Shown: positions 21,760-34,639, counted from the first letter of the stretch. The stretch is DNA of 64,000 nucleotides from Tetraselmis striata (GCA_006384855.1 VCJN01001170.1:62001-126000); one strand, 5' to 3'. Numbers and translations: made by a program. The notes: generated by a model from the letters alone, not told the origin.

Positions 21760-23918
21760 CCCCTCGGCGCTCTGCCGCCTCGAATAACCTCTTCTCCGCC
21801 GCTACATGCACTTCCCGCTCCTCTTCCACGGTCATTGGCAGGGGTAGACCCGGCCACTTCTCGAAGTCATATGGACGCAGCTAGTCTTTGAGGATCGTCC
21901 CATGCCTTCTCTGTGAACCATGACTTCATCTTGGATTTCATCCAAATGATTTGTGTCTTATGGTTGTCAATGAGGACCGTCTTCAAGTTCATGTGTTTGA
22001 ACGCGTGGCCATGAAAGGACCTCTCGTCCAACCACACACAGAACGTCGCAGCGACATGAAGGCGTGCGTGGCAAACCGCACGAGGTGTTAATTTCTAATG
22101 TTGATCGCATTATTGATATGTCACCCACCCATGTTGCAACCCCTCATGCACCGCGGTTGTCCCGGTTCCGGCTGTGACGTCGACAATCGTTGCCCCGTCC
22201 GTTGCCACCATCTTAAGGTACTTGGACAGGACAGTGATAGCCTTTTAGAACTTGTATACTGTTTGTCCGCTCTCGTCGTCCATCAACTTCGCGGTGTATT
22301 ATTTGAAACGGCCGACCATGCTGGATATAGAGAACCCGGAAAGGCATAACCGGCTCAGCGAGTGATGCTAAAAATAAGTTGGCTACTTTTCATGAATCAA
22401 ATCCCACCTTCGGGGATCATTGGCACGAATGTTGCCAACTATTATGACGATGAGCGGGGGCTTTTTGACGTAAAGGTAGTACTCAACGTCGTGACGCAAA
22501 GAACGGCCCATCTTCATCCCGCGATCTTTGGCCCAGGTCAAGACGTGATAGATAAGGCCCTCAGCTTTTGAACGTCGGTGATCGCGGATCCAAGCTACGG
22601 GTCCGAGAGGTGAATCAAGAAATGGCACCCATCAAGAGCAGCGTAGACGTCAGAAGATCTTGTCGGTATTTTCATTTGCTTGCGGTGAAAATCAGAAATC
22701 AGATAAATGACATGAAGTCATCAACGCACCACGGCTGGGGTTAGCTTGCCTTGCGAAATCAAACACGTCGTTGAAGTCATCCATGCCCGCCCACGTATCA
22801 TCCTTCGAGTCCCATGTGTACGAACTAGCTTCGAAAAGCGCATCGGCAATGAACACTGTGGCTTTGATGGCACCAACTTTCGACAAAGCTTCTGCGACGA
22901 TTTTTTGTGGCGGGAGCTTCGAAGTGCCCCTTCAGGATGTCTTGCACAGCTCTACGTTCAAATAGACCGTATCGTCTGCGCATGCCTCTTCGCCCTTCGG
23001 CATCACGGGAAGTTCTTATGTCTGAGGTGTTGAAAAACCAATTCGGGGTTAATAGCTAACATACAATATAACTTTAGAAAACATTGGTGGAATCGAAAAC
23101 TTACCTTCATCGATGTCCACAACTCCTCATAAATATCGGAGCGGAAATCGCGAGAAGCGCATGAGCACATGTCAGGAGAGCAAACTATTTGAAGAAGGAG
23201 ACAACCAACCGGCATGTGGTTCTTGATGCGATACGCCTCACTCTTGATACTGGTGTTGGTGGCCGCGGTGAGCCGTCGAACCGGTATAGGGGTGAAGCAA
23301 TCGGCGGATTTCATGGCCCTTTATCATGCAAGAGGGGTCATCAAGACCATCAAAAGACAGGGACGATGAGCACCTTTCAACAAATTCTAGATCTTTTTGG
23401 GGAAGCCAGTTGGGCCGAGGCCATCAACCTTGGCTCGAAAGCTGGTGATGGCGTCAAGGCGAGCGGCCGCTTGCTCATGTGACACGTCGAGTGCGGTATC
23501 CGCTTCGATGATGTGGTCCGAAAGCATGTTCGCCGAGTCCTTGGCCGGTTCGTCCGGCGACAACAGTTGGATTGCCGCCCTACTTGCCCTTGGCCGTTTC
23601 GAAGGCATTTGCGACCTTGATGCATGCTCGACGCAAGAGATCGAGAAGCCTCCATGTCTCAATCATCGCGAGCCACTGCGAGTTGGTCTGCGAAAAAGCC
23701 ATGGGGTCATCGTTGTCGGAATTCCTTTACGTCCTCTACCAACTCATAGATAGAGGTTTGGGGTCGTATAGTGCTCGCCTTCATTGGATAAGCATACCAA
23801 CCACCAAGTACATATGGCCCACAAGAAGATCCTCAAGAAGCGCCTCGTCAAGCCAAGGCAGACTGGGGTCAAAGCAAGTATCATGAGTCGCAAAAAAGCT
23901 TCAGAAAGCATAATGGAT
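21760..23918. other. Unassigned region, possibly a decayed gene or transposon on the minus strand
   Basis: Base composition drops towards 50% GC. Minus-strand frames at 23,662-23,387, 23,314-23,003, 22,886-22,692 and 22,628-22,383 look protein-like (for example KVGAIKATVFIADALFEASS) and could be exons of one gene, but no family was recognised and junctions could not be phased. The call remains open. Confidence 0.3.
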
Positions 23919-24025
23919 TTCGCCTACCCAGGGCTTTCCGTAACTGGATTGCTGCCTAAACGGCCGTCGTAGGGACGCTGCAAGGGTTTCACTGCCAGTC
24001 CTGTCCCGGGGGCGAAAAAAGAAAT
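23919..24025 (+). mobile_element. 5'-truncated LINE 3' tail (third copy)
   Basis: The sequence from CCTACCCAGGGCTTTCCGTAA through CCTGTCCCGGGGGCG plus an A-rich end matches the 3' tail of the LINE at 15,130-15,235. It carries no coding part. Target-site duplications are not clear at this copy. Confidence 0.85.
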
Positions 24026-24445
24026 ATAAGTACGAGGGCACAGGGACAGGTAGTCGCTACGCGGGCGCGCATGCGCCCGCCTCGGATGCTGCTGTCGTCG
24101 TCACTGAATAGAGTACTGGTACGTAGCGCGCGCGCTATTCACATGTGGGCCCACACAACTGCCGACACCAGCCAACCCAAGAACAGGTCAGGAGCCGCTA
24201 TCACTGGCCAGGCGCACCAATATATAGGCAATTGCTGCAACAAGAGCCCTGCTGCTGGCGTGCGGAGTCGCGCCACTTGTCCGGCACGCGGCGCCCGGCT
24301 GCAGGGACGTACGCGGCTGCCGCCCCGCGCGAGATACTGCTGGAGGCACGGCAGGTGCCTGCGTGAGACGTGGCGCGGTAGGTGGGTGCCCTGCCTTGCT
24401 CTGCTCTCCTGGAGGGTGAACGTGTTGAGGGGAGGGGGGTACCAT

Positions 24446-24476
<31 letters not shown>

Positions 24477-24517
24477 GATCAGTCTGCGCCGGGCCAAGGC
24501 CTGGAAGGGTCGCGTGT

Positions 24518-24637
24518 ATGGAGGCGCTGCGAGGAGACGGCATGGCAGAGGCACTATCAGGGGAGGTGGAATTATTTTTAGACAAGCTTTCTCCCCGCGC
24601 ACCACACAATGTCGCACTCCGCTGTGATGTGCCCCGC

Positions 24638-24677
<40 letters not shown>

Positions 24678-26615
24678 CCTCTGCTCCCTACAGCCCGGTA
24701 CGGGCAGATCTAGCAGCCGCCATGGCGTTTCTCACCGCGGCAGGGACGCGCACAGTGGACCTGGGCGCCCTAGAGCTCGGGCCGGACGTGTTCGGATACG
24801 TGGCTCCACCAGGCACTATCACGCCACCGCCAGTGGTGCTTAAATGGGTGCAGGGGCTCGACCTCGCCCACTCCCTCAAGGATTGCCGCAGGTGAGTGAC
24901 AGGCACGCCAGCCCTGTACGTGGCATCTGGCACAGGCGAAGGGACCGGCGTCATTTTCTAGCCGCAGCTGTGTGTGCTGACACTCTATGCCGCCTCCCAC
25001 AAGGAACATGGCCAACGGCTTCTACGTTGCCCAGATATACAGCCGCTTCTTCCCGGTGCGCGCCGCAGCCAGGGCAAATCTGGCCTGTCGAGCATCTGCT
25101 TGCCACTCTGGAAATCTCAAGCCAATGAATGCCCTGCGCCCTGACATACTGCTGCTCCTTGCTGCTGCTGCACCTTTCAGACTCAGGTTAAGATGCACAG
25201 CTACGAGAATGGGCACAGCACGGCGTGCAAGACGGACAACTGGGCGCAAATCCAGAAGTTTCACACCAAGTGGCAGGGGCAGCCGCTGCCGCCGGACCTC
25301 ATTGACGATACTATCCAGGTGCTCCGCGGCTGTGTGCTGGAAATGGGTGTTGCCCGGGGAGAGGGACAGGGATGGCTGTAACTTTATTGTCTGGCATCTC
25401 GTGCGATGGCCGGCAGGGGCAGCCTGGCGCCGGGGTGGTCATGCTCTGCCTGCTGTACGAAATCTTCACCGGGAAGGCGTAAGCACCCTCGCCCGCCCCG
25501 GCTGGATGACAGCCTTGGCCGTATCTTCCCAGGCGACCCCGCACGCAGCTCACGGTTCCACTCGCTGCCAGATCCGCTGACGTGCGAGCCGGGGTTATTG
25601 CGCGTGGTGTGCAGGGTCCCGCAGCGCCCGCCGACGCCCCCGCCTGAGACGGATGCCGATGAGGAGTTGGATGTGCCCAAGCGGCGCGCGGTAGCTGCGC
25701 CAGTCGTCAAGAAAGGTGCGGCATGCCACGCGGGTAAAGCCATGTCTTGCCTGTGATTGACTGCATCTGCACAGTGCCCCCTGGCGAGGACCCTTCCCAT
25801 TCTTGGTGTCTACCCTCTTCTTTCCCCATCAGTATATAGAGTCCTCGGTCTTTTCACATTGATCATGTCTTCCTTGCCGCCGTCCCCATCAGGGAAGTCA
25901 TTCCCTGAGGTACCAATGCCGTTGTCCTGCTGCAGGTGCCGACTTACATATGAGAACCTGTGATTTAAGCCTGAAAATCGGGGTGGCATGATAGGAACAG
26001 TCACTTACGGATGCCGCCGCGGTAATAAAAAGCACTGTCACTAGGAACCCGCCCTGCCTGCTAGAGGTCAAATGGAGACGAAACAGTAGCAGAACTATAG
26101 CGAGTGTTCTGATAGATCGATAGAAAGCAGAATTTGAGGCCTATAGTAGAAGGGTTCTTACATATCCAACAGCACCCGTAGTTCTGCAATAGGTTTGACC
26201 TCAAACAGGGAAGGCAGGTTCTTATTGGCAATCTTGTTATCACGGCGCTGGCACCTGTACACAGGGCGGACGCCAAAGAAGGAGGAGGCGCAGGCTGAGG
26301 ACAGCCAAAAGCCCAAGAACTACGGCATCATGGGCTCAAAGCCCATCAGCAGCCTCAAGCCGGCAACCACAACCGCCGTGGAGTTTGGCAAGGCAGGGAA
26401 GATCCAGCTCATCGACAGCAGCGACGTGCAGGAGCTTCGGCGGCGCCTACAGGTACCATCCCCTCCCTCCCTCCTCCCTCCTCCTCCTCCTCCTCCTTTT
26501 GCTTGATTAGGCTTGGTGGGGACGGGGAGGGGGGAGGGGGGGGGAGGAGGGGGAAGGGGCAGCCAGACCGATGCCTGATGTTCCCTATGTTCACTGCTCT
26601 CCACAGAATGCCTAG
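24518..26615 (+). CDS. SPATA4: SPATA4-like calponin-homology (CH_2/SPEF1-type) flagellar protein
   Basis: Seven exons close in phase to 329 residues: 24,518-24,891, 25,004-25,055, 25,181-25,318, 25,417-25,478, 25,549-25,715, 26,265-26,452 and 26,607-26,615. The CH-like domain spans about residues 105-205: LKWVQGLDLAHSLKDC, RNMANGFYVAQIYSRFFP, VKMHSYENG, NWAQIQKFHTKW, LPPDLIDDTIQ and PGAGVVMLCLLYEIFTGK. This matches SPATA4, a relative of SPEF1/CLAMP proteins associated with ciliary microtubules, which fits a flagellate alga. The C-terminal part is Lys/Glu-rich and of unknown role, and the last exon encodes only Asn-Ala-stop. The start is uncertain: the 24,518 ATG frame crosses a long poly(C) run read as polyproline at 24,640-24,676, and ATG 24,721 is an alternative. 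The fifth exon boundary is the weakest. Confidence 0.85.
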
Positions 26616-26774
26616 CTGCTGCCGAAGTGCCCACGGGCCCGCTGTCCGAGGGTTACTCCATGCCGAAGTTTGGGCAGAATAGGATGCTGCTATGAGCCTG
26701 CTATTAGTTGGCGCAAATGCCCTGCTGCGGGCCAGTGCTGCATGCTTGATGCTGGGAGCAAGCAAGCGGACAAC

Positions 26775-26779
26775 TGTAA
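26775..26779 (+). other. TGTAA poly(A) signal of the SPATA4-like gene
   Basis: TGTAA, the chlorophyte polyadenylation signal, lies 160 bp after the stop codon in an otherwise non-coding stretch. Confidence 0.6.
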
Positions 26780-27423
26780 TCAAGAGCAACACTGGCCACT
26801 GAGGAAGGTTATAGCGAGGCTCTGCGTTGATGGGCCCGACGGCTGCTTCCATGCGGTACGCATTTATCATGGTATGAGGTGCATCCGCGGTACTGGTGGC
26901 CACGGGCTTGTTCCAGGGGTGTTGCAGGATGGGAATTTGGTCAGGTGCATACCCACTGGGGGCGCTTGTAATTCGCCCCCTCCCTCCCTCCCTACCCCCC
27001 CATTCAAAGCACACACACACACACACACAACTTGGCCACAATAGCAGATGATACCTGATGTTATCACTATCCAATCCCTTGTCATTAGTGTAGAAAAAAA
27101 ACTGTCAAGCCATGGCAGGTAGGACTACTTCAGGGAAATCCAATGGAAACTGCTCCCGGATTGTCTCATATTGCCACTGGGAGACAGCTCTAGATCCACG
27201 ATCTCAGCTTATTGCTCAGACAACCATAAATATGGGGAAATCGGAACACAGGGTGGAAGAGCAGATACTGCGACATTTTACCATATTCAAATGGCAAATG
27301 GCAAATACAGTTGAGTAAATTAGTTGTTACAAGATGTACTGTTATTTATTTGTGTATGAATATTGATAATACTGAGGTATCCAAAGCTACACCGACTCAG
27401 CTGGGGCTGTCAAGATATACAAC
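26780..27423. other. Convergent 3' intergenic region
   Basis: This separates the 3' ends of the SPATA4-like and SLC4 genes. It holds a (CA)9 run near 27,010-27,029 and no recognised gene. The minus-strand TGTAA at 27,331-27,327 is the likely poly(A) signal of the SLC4 gene, about 95 bp after its stop. Confidence 0.6.
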
Positions 27424-29211
27424 CTAGAAGTGCGAGTCCAGCGCCTCCACATCCTCCTCCGACAGCCACTTCATTTTGGAGATACCAATCTTGATGGGAT
27501 GCAGCATGCCAATGGCCAGAGGAAACACAAAGCCCGCCGGAGAGCGCATCAGGACCAGCACCGCCACCAGCAGTACCAGCTGAATTGCCGTCCAGGCGTA
27601 CGCCTTCCACATCTTCACCTTGCAGTACGACTTGTTGGGCAGCTTGGTCTTGTCTGTGATGGGCAGGAATAGGCGCTCCCAGAACTCGTTGCCAGCCAGG
27701 TTGGACCATCCATTGTACATGAACAGGCCGCGAAGCACCGCCAGCGGGATGCTGGCGAGGGCAGGGCGCAGGAACAGCAGAGCCAGCATGATGAGCAGAT
27801 GGGTCAGGAAGGCGGTCACGCGCTGCTCCAAGCATCCCGTGATTTGGGTCCCAGTAGGCAGTGCCATGATCTCAAGGGCAGAAGACGCCTCCTCGTGCAC
27901 AGCCTTAAGTAGATCGCGGTGGCTCTCAGCCTTGCGCAGAGACCCAGCACCAGGGAAGGAGTCCTCCGATCCAGAGCGGTTGTTGTCATCCTTCATAGCC
28001 ACCTCAAGATCGACAAGGCTGCGCACCCTCTCGAGCACCTGCTTTGACTTCTCTTCCAGCGCTGCCTCAGGATCCTCATTAGACTCCTTCTTGCCACCCT
28101 CATCGCCGAAGAAGCACAGAGCGCGGCAGTGGTTCAGGGACGGCACTGTCGCGGACACCATCCAGGGGCAGCCCACCAGGGACAGCGCAATGGTGCACAG
28201 GCACAGCGCCAACATGTCCATGTCGTAGCCGTAGCCCTTCTTCAGGTTATGCTCTCGGGCGTTCACCAGGCGCACAGTGATATTCTGGTCGAAGAAGATC
28301 ACGATGAACGCAAACAGGCCGCCCACAGCCGCCAGGCCGATGCCAGCAGCGTTGATGTCCGACAGGTCCGTCAGCCAGGGGCGCACGTCGGTGCCTAGTG
28401 TAGTGGCGGTGATGTCGCCACCGGCGAAGGGCAGGAAGTCCAGGTCGATCTTCTCGATGCCGTAGTGTCCGATCATCAGCCACGAGATGCCCAGGCCCAG
28501 GAAGATGGCGATCACGGGCGCGAAGTCCGCCACGCGGTTGCGGATCCACTGGTTGAACAGGCGCCCGTTGCGGCAGCCGCGGATAGTTATCGCCGAGAAG
28601 AACGTCACCAGGCCGACGAACAGCCCGGTCTTGGCCTCGCCGTGCGACACCGTGGGGTCGGCAAACAGCGCGAAGAAGTAGCGCACCGCCTCGTAGATGA
28701 AGATCACCGACACTAGCACGGAGAACAGCTCCTCCGTGAAGCGAGTCACGATGCGAATAGCGTTTGACAGGCTGAACATCGCGCCGAGGAACAGGTACAG
28801 CGAAAGGAACAGGCCGGTCCACGCATAGAAAGGCAGGAACGACACGCCCACGATAGCGCCCATACTACGCAGCGCAATGATGTACGCCGCGATAGGGCCG
28901 GTGGCGCCCATGATTGTCAGCGGCTGGCCGCACAGAAGGGGGTAGATCATGCCCAGGGTGGCGGTCGCCAGCAGCGTCTCGGTAGCGCCCATATAGCCCT
29001 CCGTCGCGTCGCCCAGCAGCGCTCCGAAGGCGACGGCGTTGGCGAGGGCGCCCCAGAAGATGTACAACACGGCGGTGATGGACTTGGTGTGGAGGCAGTC
29101 CTTGATATCGCTCCAATACCAAGGCAGCTTCACGCGGAGGTCCTCAACGAAGCCCTTGCCGAAGCCGCGGACGAGGGGAATGTTGTCTTCATCGCGCACG
29201 ACCGGCGCCAT
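27424..29211 (-). CDS. SLC4-family anion (bicarbonate/chloride or borate) exchanger, intronless
   Basis: One uninterrupted frame of 595 codons with a multi-pass membrane protein of the HCO3_cotransp fold. The N-terminal cytosolic part is only about 40 residues. TM1 lies near residues 45-66, and the conserved [13 protein letters not shown] is at about 94-106. Further marks are [20 protein letters not shown] (156-175), [12 protein letters not shown] (306-317), [19 protein letters not shown] (347-365) and [12 protein letters not shown] (462-473) followed by [15 protein letters not shown] charged insert of about 80 residues (370-450) separates the last membrane blocks. The motifs are closer to animal-type AE proteins than to plant BOR1. 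The transport substrate is inferred from family only; bicarbonate supply for photosynthesis is plausible. Absence of introns is odd among multi-exon neighbours. Confidence 0.93.
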   Translation of the reverse strand: MAPVVRDEDNIPLVRGFGKGFVEDLRVKLPWYWSDIKDCLHTKSITAVLYIFWGALANAVAFGALLGDATEGYMGATETLLATATLGMIYPLLCGQPLTIMGATGPIAAYIIALRSMGAIVGVSFLPFYAWTGLFLSLYLFLGAMFSLSNAIRIVTRFTEELFSVLVSVIFIYEAVRYFFALFADPTVSHGEAKTGLFVGLVTFFSAITIRGCRNGRLFNQWIRNRVADFAPVIAIFLGLGISWLMIGHYGIEKIDLDFLPFAGGDITATTLGTDVRPWLTDLSDINAAGIGLAAVGGLFAFIVIFFDQNITVRLVNAREHNLKKGYGYDMDMLALCLCTIALSLVGCPWMVSATVPSLNHCRALCFFGDEGGKKESNEDPEAALEEKSKQVLERVRSLVDLEVAMKDDNNRSGSEDSFPGAGSLRKAESHRDLLKAVHEEASSALEIMALPTGTQITGCLEQRVTAFLTHLLIMLALLFLRPALASIPLAVLRGLFMYNGWSNLAGNEFWERLFLPITDKTKLPNKSYCKVKMWKAYAWTAIQLVLLVAVLVLMRSPAGFVFPLAIGMLHPIKIGISKMKWLSEEDVEALDSHF

Positions 29212-29536
29212 AGTGGCTACACTTCGTTAGGGAAGGAGTCGCTTCAAAGTATAACCTCAATGGTCGGGAGCCCTATATGGATGTGTACTTCTGAAGAAAC
29301 TGGCCCGGTCGGAGAAGGAACCGTTGGTGCCGCTAGAAGGTGGGCGGGTGGGCACTATATAGTCCATCGTCGTCGGTCGCAGGCCTGTTGCCTACCCGAT
29401 GAACCGACGTTCCACCCTGCGCCTACGGAATGTCGGAATTCGCAATTCGCGAACGAGCGGTGGACAGCACTGCTCGCGGCTTGCGACAAGCATGTGATAG
29501 CGACTAATATCTTCATTTCAGCGACTACTACTAAAA

Positions 29537-29571
29537 ATCCTTTACTACTAAGGATTGTAGTAGTAAAGGAT
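29537..29571. repeat. Perfect 14-bp inverted repeat with 7-nt loop
   Basis: ATCCTTTACTACTA at 29,537-29,550 and its exact reverse complement at 29,558-29,571 flank AGGATTG. It may be a transposon remnant or RNA hairpin; it is not followed by a T-run. Confidence 0.85.
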
Positions 29572-30361
29572 CCTGACCGGTAGTCCTTAATACTGGTAGT
29601 CGCTACGGCTGGAAGTCCTTACTACCTGCAACGTAGCTAAGGATTAATGGTCGCAACCCGTACGAGTATAAGCGGTAGCGACTGCTCAACGCGAGATACC
29701 AGTCAGCAGCCAGTACGCCAACACGTAGTCGCTACTACGGGTAAATCCTTACGCGCGTGCCTTACTGATGGCTTGCTGCATAGTAAAATTAATCGTTACC
29801 CGTATAGCTACCCCGTGAATTGGTAAATCGAGTACGATTCAACATCGGTCGAATGATTCGTCCGCCTTTCCGTTCGCGCGGCTTTTGGCGGTGGATTTGT
29901 TACTAGCATTTCTGTAATACCTGTACTGGTACGACTCATACCGTAGTCAACTGCTACCTGCTGTCGCATTAATATTAGTTCCCCTACCTCTTGGGTTGAG
30001 CGGAGGAAAAGGAGAGCCGCGTCCGAAATATCCTGGAATACGAGAGAATCGATACCGGTCGCAATACGGTTTTATCACGGATTTTTAGGCGTCCGTCCGT
30101 CCGTCCTCCTGTGCTGCGTCTTCGCGTATGAACCGTCATACGTTCGATCTGTGCTCGTTTGATTTCTAGGCACACCTCCGAAGACGGCAAGATTCTGAAT
30201 GGATGCGCGTGTATTCTAGCTCAGGCACGTCATGTATTCGTCTAAAACGCCAAAATAACGCGGTACCGCAGCGCGTTTTTATTGCTGAATCAGCAGCAAG
30301 CGAGACGCGCCCTCTCTGTTTATACAGTGGTCCGAGGATATGCTGTAACATGGTGCTGTAA

Positions 30362-30560
30362 AAAGGGGTCGCCGCGGTGCGGGGGCAGTCCGCCGACCCG
30401 GGGCCCGGCGTCCGTCGACGGACGGGCGACGGTCGAGCGGCGGCGTCCGGCGTCCGGTGCCGGTACAGGCGGCGGGCGTGGCGATTCGCGCCGTGCCCGC
30501 CCCGTAGACCTGACGACCGGCCCGACCTGCGCGGCCTCGTGCGGGATGCGGGCCGCCTGT
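30362..30560. repeat. GC-rich dispersed repeat, copy A (copy B at 56.14-56.33 kb)
   Basis: Shared blocks with 56,140-56,330 in the same order are CCGTCGACGGACGGGC, GACGGCGTCCGGCGTCCGG-like and GTGCCCGCCCCGTAGACCTG. Its right end contains the palindromic GCGGCC...GGCGGC motif that also occurs near 53,055-53,085. Confidence 0.75.
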
Positions 30561-30913
30561 AGGCGGCTTGTACTGTATTGCTGATCTTGCAGTGCTGTTT
30601 TTTTTTTTTGGGTAGTACAACTTTTAGCGGTGGGTTGGGTACCGGCCTTTTTGTAATGCACACCAGTAGTCAGCGGCCCGCTTTGACGCGGCTTGCAGAT
30701 TTAATCTGTTTTACAAAATAAATTAATACGTCTCTTTTGAAAAATAAATTACTGACAAATCTATCTAACGCTAAAAGCATTATTACCCGGAAACAACAGT
30801 ATTACAGGATCAACACTACTGTACAAGCCGGCTAAAAGCGGCCCGTATCCCGCACGGCCGCACCACGCTCAACCCAAGAGGTAGGGGCACCTCCACAAAT
30901 CCCCGGCGCGAAG

Positions 30914-30985
30914 TTGGCGCAAGAGGTCAAGTGCTGGGGCGGCTTCGGCCGATGTCCCGGGGCGAACTTCACTTTACTTTTACTC
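30914..30985. repeat. SINE-like tail repeat (second copy)
   Basis: About 70 bp matching 20,334-20,402, including GGGGCGGCTTCGGCCGATG and CCCGGGGCGAACTT, with a TTTACTTTTACT-type end. Confidence 0.8.
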
Positions 30986-32860
30986 GGTGATGGCATATAA
31001 TGGAGATCGGAATGTGTAGGTAGGCACCGTAGGTGGTTGTCCACGAGTACTGGTACGACTGCAGCAACGGGCACGCGTAGCAGGTAGTGTACACGTGACC
31101 GCCGACGTCAGCAATCCTTGCTGCGGCTCCCCCACGAGCAAATCAGACGGCGCGAGTAGAGTCGCATTAATATTAGTGCCGATAAATATACGGGATAGTC
31201 TAGTGAATACATGCTTGTACTAATCCTTACATGGGTACCCCCGCCGGACTTTCTGAAACAGTGGAGCGGCGGTCGGACGAGGTTGTAAGGACTAGCGACT
31301 ACCTCGCCACCGGTACCAGCACCTGTTCCTGTTTTGATTTTTTAGTACTGCTATTTGAGGTGGATTTGTTACTGGCCTTAATTTTTGTAATCACATTGGT
31401 ACTGGTACGTGCAGCGCATAGATCTGTGACGATACCCTACATATCTGTGATGGATGTTGTCCGTACCCACGTTCGTATCTACCGACATATTTTTAAATAC
31501 TGACGTTCGTACCCACGTGATCACGGACGATTGCTGCTTTGTATGAAACCCATTCACCGGGACCCGTCACTGCCAGTAATCCTTACTGCCTTTGATTGGC
31601 GGCTTCCTGTGCTTCCCGTGTTCCTTCCTTACCACCCGTACTTGAACAGCGGTGGACTTGTTACTGGCCTTCCAATTCACAACAGAACTACCGCGGTGCC
31701 GGTATTTCAAGCGGGCGCAGGAACACTGCCGACAACATACTTTGGCTTCATTAAAACCATTCATGTAAATATTAAAACCATTTGGGAGGGGCCATGTAAA
31801 CGCTGTAAAGGTCAAGGGGCAGACCGCCCGCGAAATTGAACGAAGTTAGGGGAGGGTGGGCGTGGCTGTCGCGGCGCGACCCCATGGTGGATGCCCCGCG
31901 ACAAAGGAAGATGAGGACAAGCAAACCCCTGGTGCTTTTAAGCACACGCGGAGGCATCATGCGGGAGCACCGCTACCCGGGATGGTTGCATCGGGAACCG
32001 CGCGCGGGTGGTGCCGCACGAGTCGGAGTACGGCAGCTTCCGCCGGACGATGATATTCAAATTGAAATTGAAATTGATTTACAACATGTTGACTTGCTGC
32101 TCTCAACTGCCCAAGCCGAGTTGCTTTAAGGACATGCTTTATCCAACCGTTGTGGGAACCCTAGGGATAACAAATGCAAATTCCGGCCTTCCTCCTTTTC
32201 GCCCGCGCCCCTCCTCCTTCCATGCCACTTGATATTGCCCCCCTGCCGTAGCGGGGTGTTGTGTACGGTGATCTGCGGAAGCGTGTATGTTAACGGTGGG
32301 TGTGCGTGCGGGGTTTGTGGGAGGTACTGGGGTTGGACATGGCAGGTTTGAGGGAACGTCGGGATATGCGGAGAGTATGTAGCCATCCGATTCGGTGTCT
32401 TTGGAGTTTTCTATAGAGGCGGATTGCAACTAACGGTGCTGGGAGCGGGTGGAGAGGGTTTGTCCGGGAGTTGCTTATTGGGGCGGAGGACCGTGCGGTT
32501 ATGGATTGCCTCTAGTATGAGTTTGTGCATGGTACCGCCTCGGCTGAGGGTGACGGGGATGATTTCAATCGGACACTGCCAGTCTTGTTTTGACGTAGGG
32601 CGCTCACCATGTGTTGGTATTTTTCGCGGATGAGCGCGTGTACGGTGGCATGATTGAGATATCAGTGCAGTATTTGAATTCAATAGTCTTTTCTTTTGGA
32701 CTGCTATGGAATCGTTGCTGGGACATATGGTTTCGTTTCGGTGGCCGGGTCCTAGTCGAATCCGACGATGCGTACTGCGTCCGGCTTGCAATGTCTAGAG
32801 CAAAGGTGGAAGAGGGGAGGGGGTGGGGTAGCATGAACGTGGGCGGAGCATGATTGGTGC

Positions 32861-34050
32861 TTAGGCGGCACTAGGATCTTCAATTTCCCCGGCTTGGGTG
32901 TCCGCAAGGCGATCGGGGATGTTGGTGCACGGGACGGTGTGTTTGATTTTGATGTCGGTTAGGTCGGAGATTAGGGTGTCTCTGTTGGGCGGGGAGGAGA
33001 AGTCAACCACATGATTGTTGCCAGCGCCTGTGGATTGTACGTGCCAGCGACCGCCGTTCAGGACTTCGCTGTTCAGCTCGTTGAGGAGTTTTAGCGTGCA
33101 GTTGTGTCGGTCTGTCTCAAGACCGGCCATGGAGGGGCAGTTGCCTGCCATGTGGCCGTTGCTGAGGTGCTATCCGCATTTCCCGCATGTGAAGGACGGC
33201 CTGCCTTTGCGTCTCATTCGGCTTGAGTGTGTTCCCCACATAAATTCCGGCTTGTGGATTATTTCCGAGGTGGTGATGTTCCACGGGGTGACGAGGTCCG
33301 GCATTACACCTGTGGCCAATGCCTGGTCTATGAGATGGGAGTGAAGGATTTCATCGGGGGCGTCGAAGCCTACTCTAGCGCTGGCGTGTTTCCGGAGGGC
33401 GGTTTTCATGTTGTAGTGGGGGGTGTGAGTGGTAGACGAGTCGGCGCGCCATGCTGGCATGGGGTCAGCCACACGTCATCGGGCGGTTCGGGAGTCGCGC
33501 CGGTTATTACGATAGTGTCTGGTGGGATTGTGCCGTTGGCTGCTTCGCCGGCGGTGGTGTCGGCTTGTTCGTTGCCACCGACCCCAATATGGGCTTTGAC
33601 TTTCTGGAGGATGGTTCGCAGTCCCAAATTCGCTTGGTGTCGGAGTTGGTGCACTATTATGTGTTCGAGTAGTATTTTGTGAGCGTGGCGTTGAAAGGTG
33701 ACCGGGCGGTACATCATGCGTTATATTAGATGAAGGGAGACCGCGCTGTGTGGGAGGATGTGCTTCGGAAGGTCAGACTCCAGCGCCACCGATATGGCGG
33801 CAGGCTCGACTCTGGTGATGGCGGTGCGGCGATCATCTGCGTCCACTCCCACTGCGATGGGTTTATCGCCCGACGTGTAGACCCCAATGCCGATTCCCAC
33901 CACTCCGCCGCGATGGATACGGGAGCCGTCGGTGTATATAAAGCGTTTCGGGTCGTGCCGTCGTTCCAAGGGATGTATCGACGGGATTTGTGAGGTGCAG
34001 TCGTGCGGTAGGTGCAGTATCGAGGCAAGGACAAGCTAGTGGTTTGAGCA
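32861..34050 (-). mobile_element. 5'-truncated LINE remnant with RNase H and C-terminal zinc knuckle
   Basis: On the minus strand 33,969-33,721 encodes the RNase H start (FIYTDGSRI then GVVGIGIGVY). After an in-frame TAA the same frame continues to 33,406 with KVKAHIGVGGNEQAD, the RNase H C-terminal signature. After a frame change, 33,472-32,861 encodes a C-terminal C-x2-C...H-x4-C and RHN knuckle (FTCGKCG ... HMAGNCPSM ... DRHNCTLKL), interrupted by one TAG right after CGKCG. No RT palm is present to the right of 34,050. This LINE differs from the 13.5-kb one, which shows no RNase H. It is non-functional. Confidence 0.83.
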
Positions 34051-34639
34051 TACGGATTCTGGTTACATGCCGGTTGGCCGCCGGCTAATAACTGGCAAGT
34101 CGTGGCAGATCGGGCTAGAGGTCACGGATGAACGGGCGGTAGCCGTCACGTGGCACCATATGTAGTATAACATATATGGGCCGCGGGAACTACTCTCGGG
34201 CATTGGGCGCATGCAAGCATACGATTATCCTCGTAAAGATAATGAGGATAATTACAAGTATTATGCAAATGATAAATGTAACAGTGGCGCGGGTATAGGT
34301 GCATGCATAGGTAGGGTTGGGGAATAGACCCTAACATTCTTACCCTCCTCAGAAAATCAAGGCAACAGGTCTCAAAGGTTGAGGGGAAATCGGGCAGGGT
34401 ATTTTCGAGCAAGTTCACGGTAGTGTGGGCGGCGAAACATAGTAGACAAGGCGGGTGTTCGTTGGGCATAGACAATAGTGCGCATGTCAACCTTTCTGAG
34501 GTTGCAATAGGGCTCCTAATAGTTAATGAGTCATAGGCTAACCATTGCACAAGAAACACAAGGTCGCGGCCGCGACGAGCATATAATGATCGGTATCATG
34601 TTCAATTCTCAACAATGAATTCATCTTGTGGGGGGGGGG

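Larger units (their letters stand above)
29212..31835. other. Repeat-rich intergenic region upstream of SLC4
   Basis: No coding gene was recognised. The SLC4 promoter should lie next to 29,211. The rest holds TAGTCGCTAC/TCCTTACTACT-type short repeats, a perfect hairpin at 29,537-29,571, a GC-rich repeat at 30,362-30,560 related to 56,140-56,330, and the tail repeat at 30,914-30,985 shared with 20,334-20,402. Confidence 0.6.

Noticed and set aside
28247-28822. 191-codon minus ORF inside the SLC4 gene
   Set aside because: It is a shifted frame of the 595-codon exchanger ORF with no membrane character of its own.
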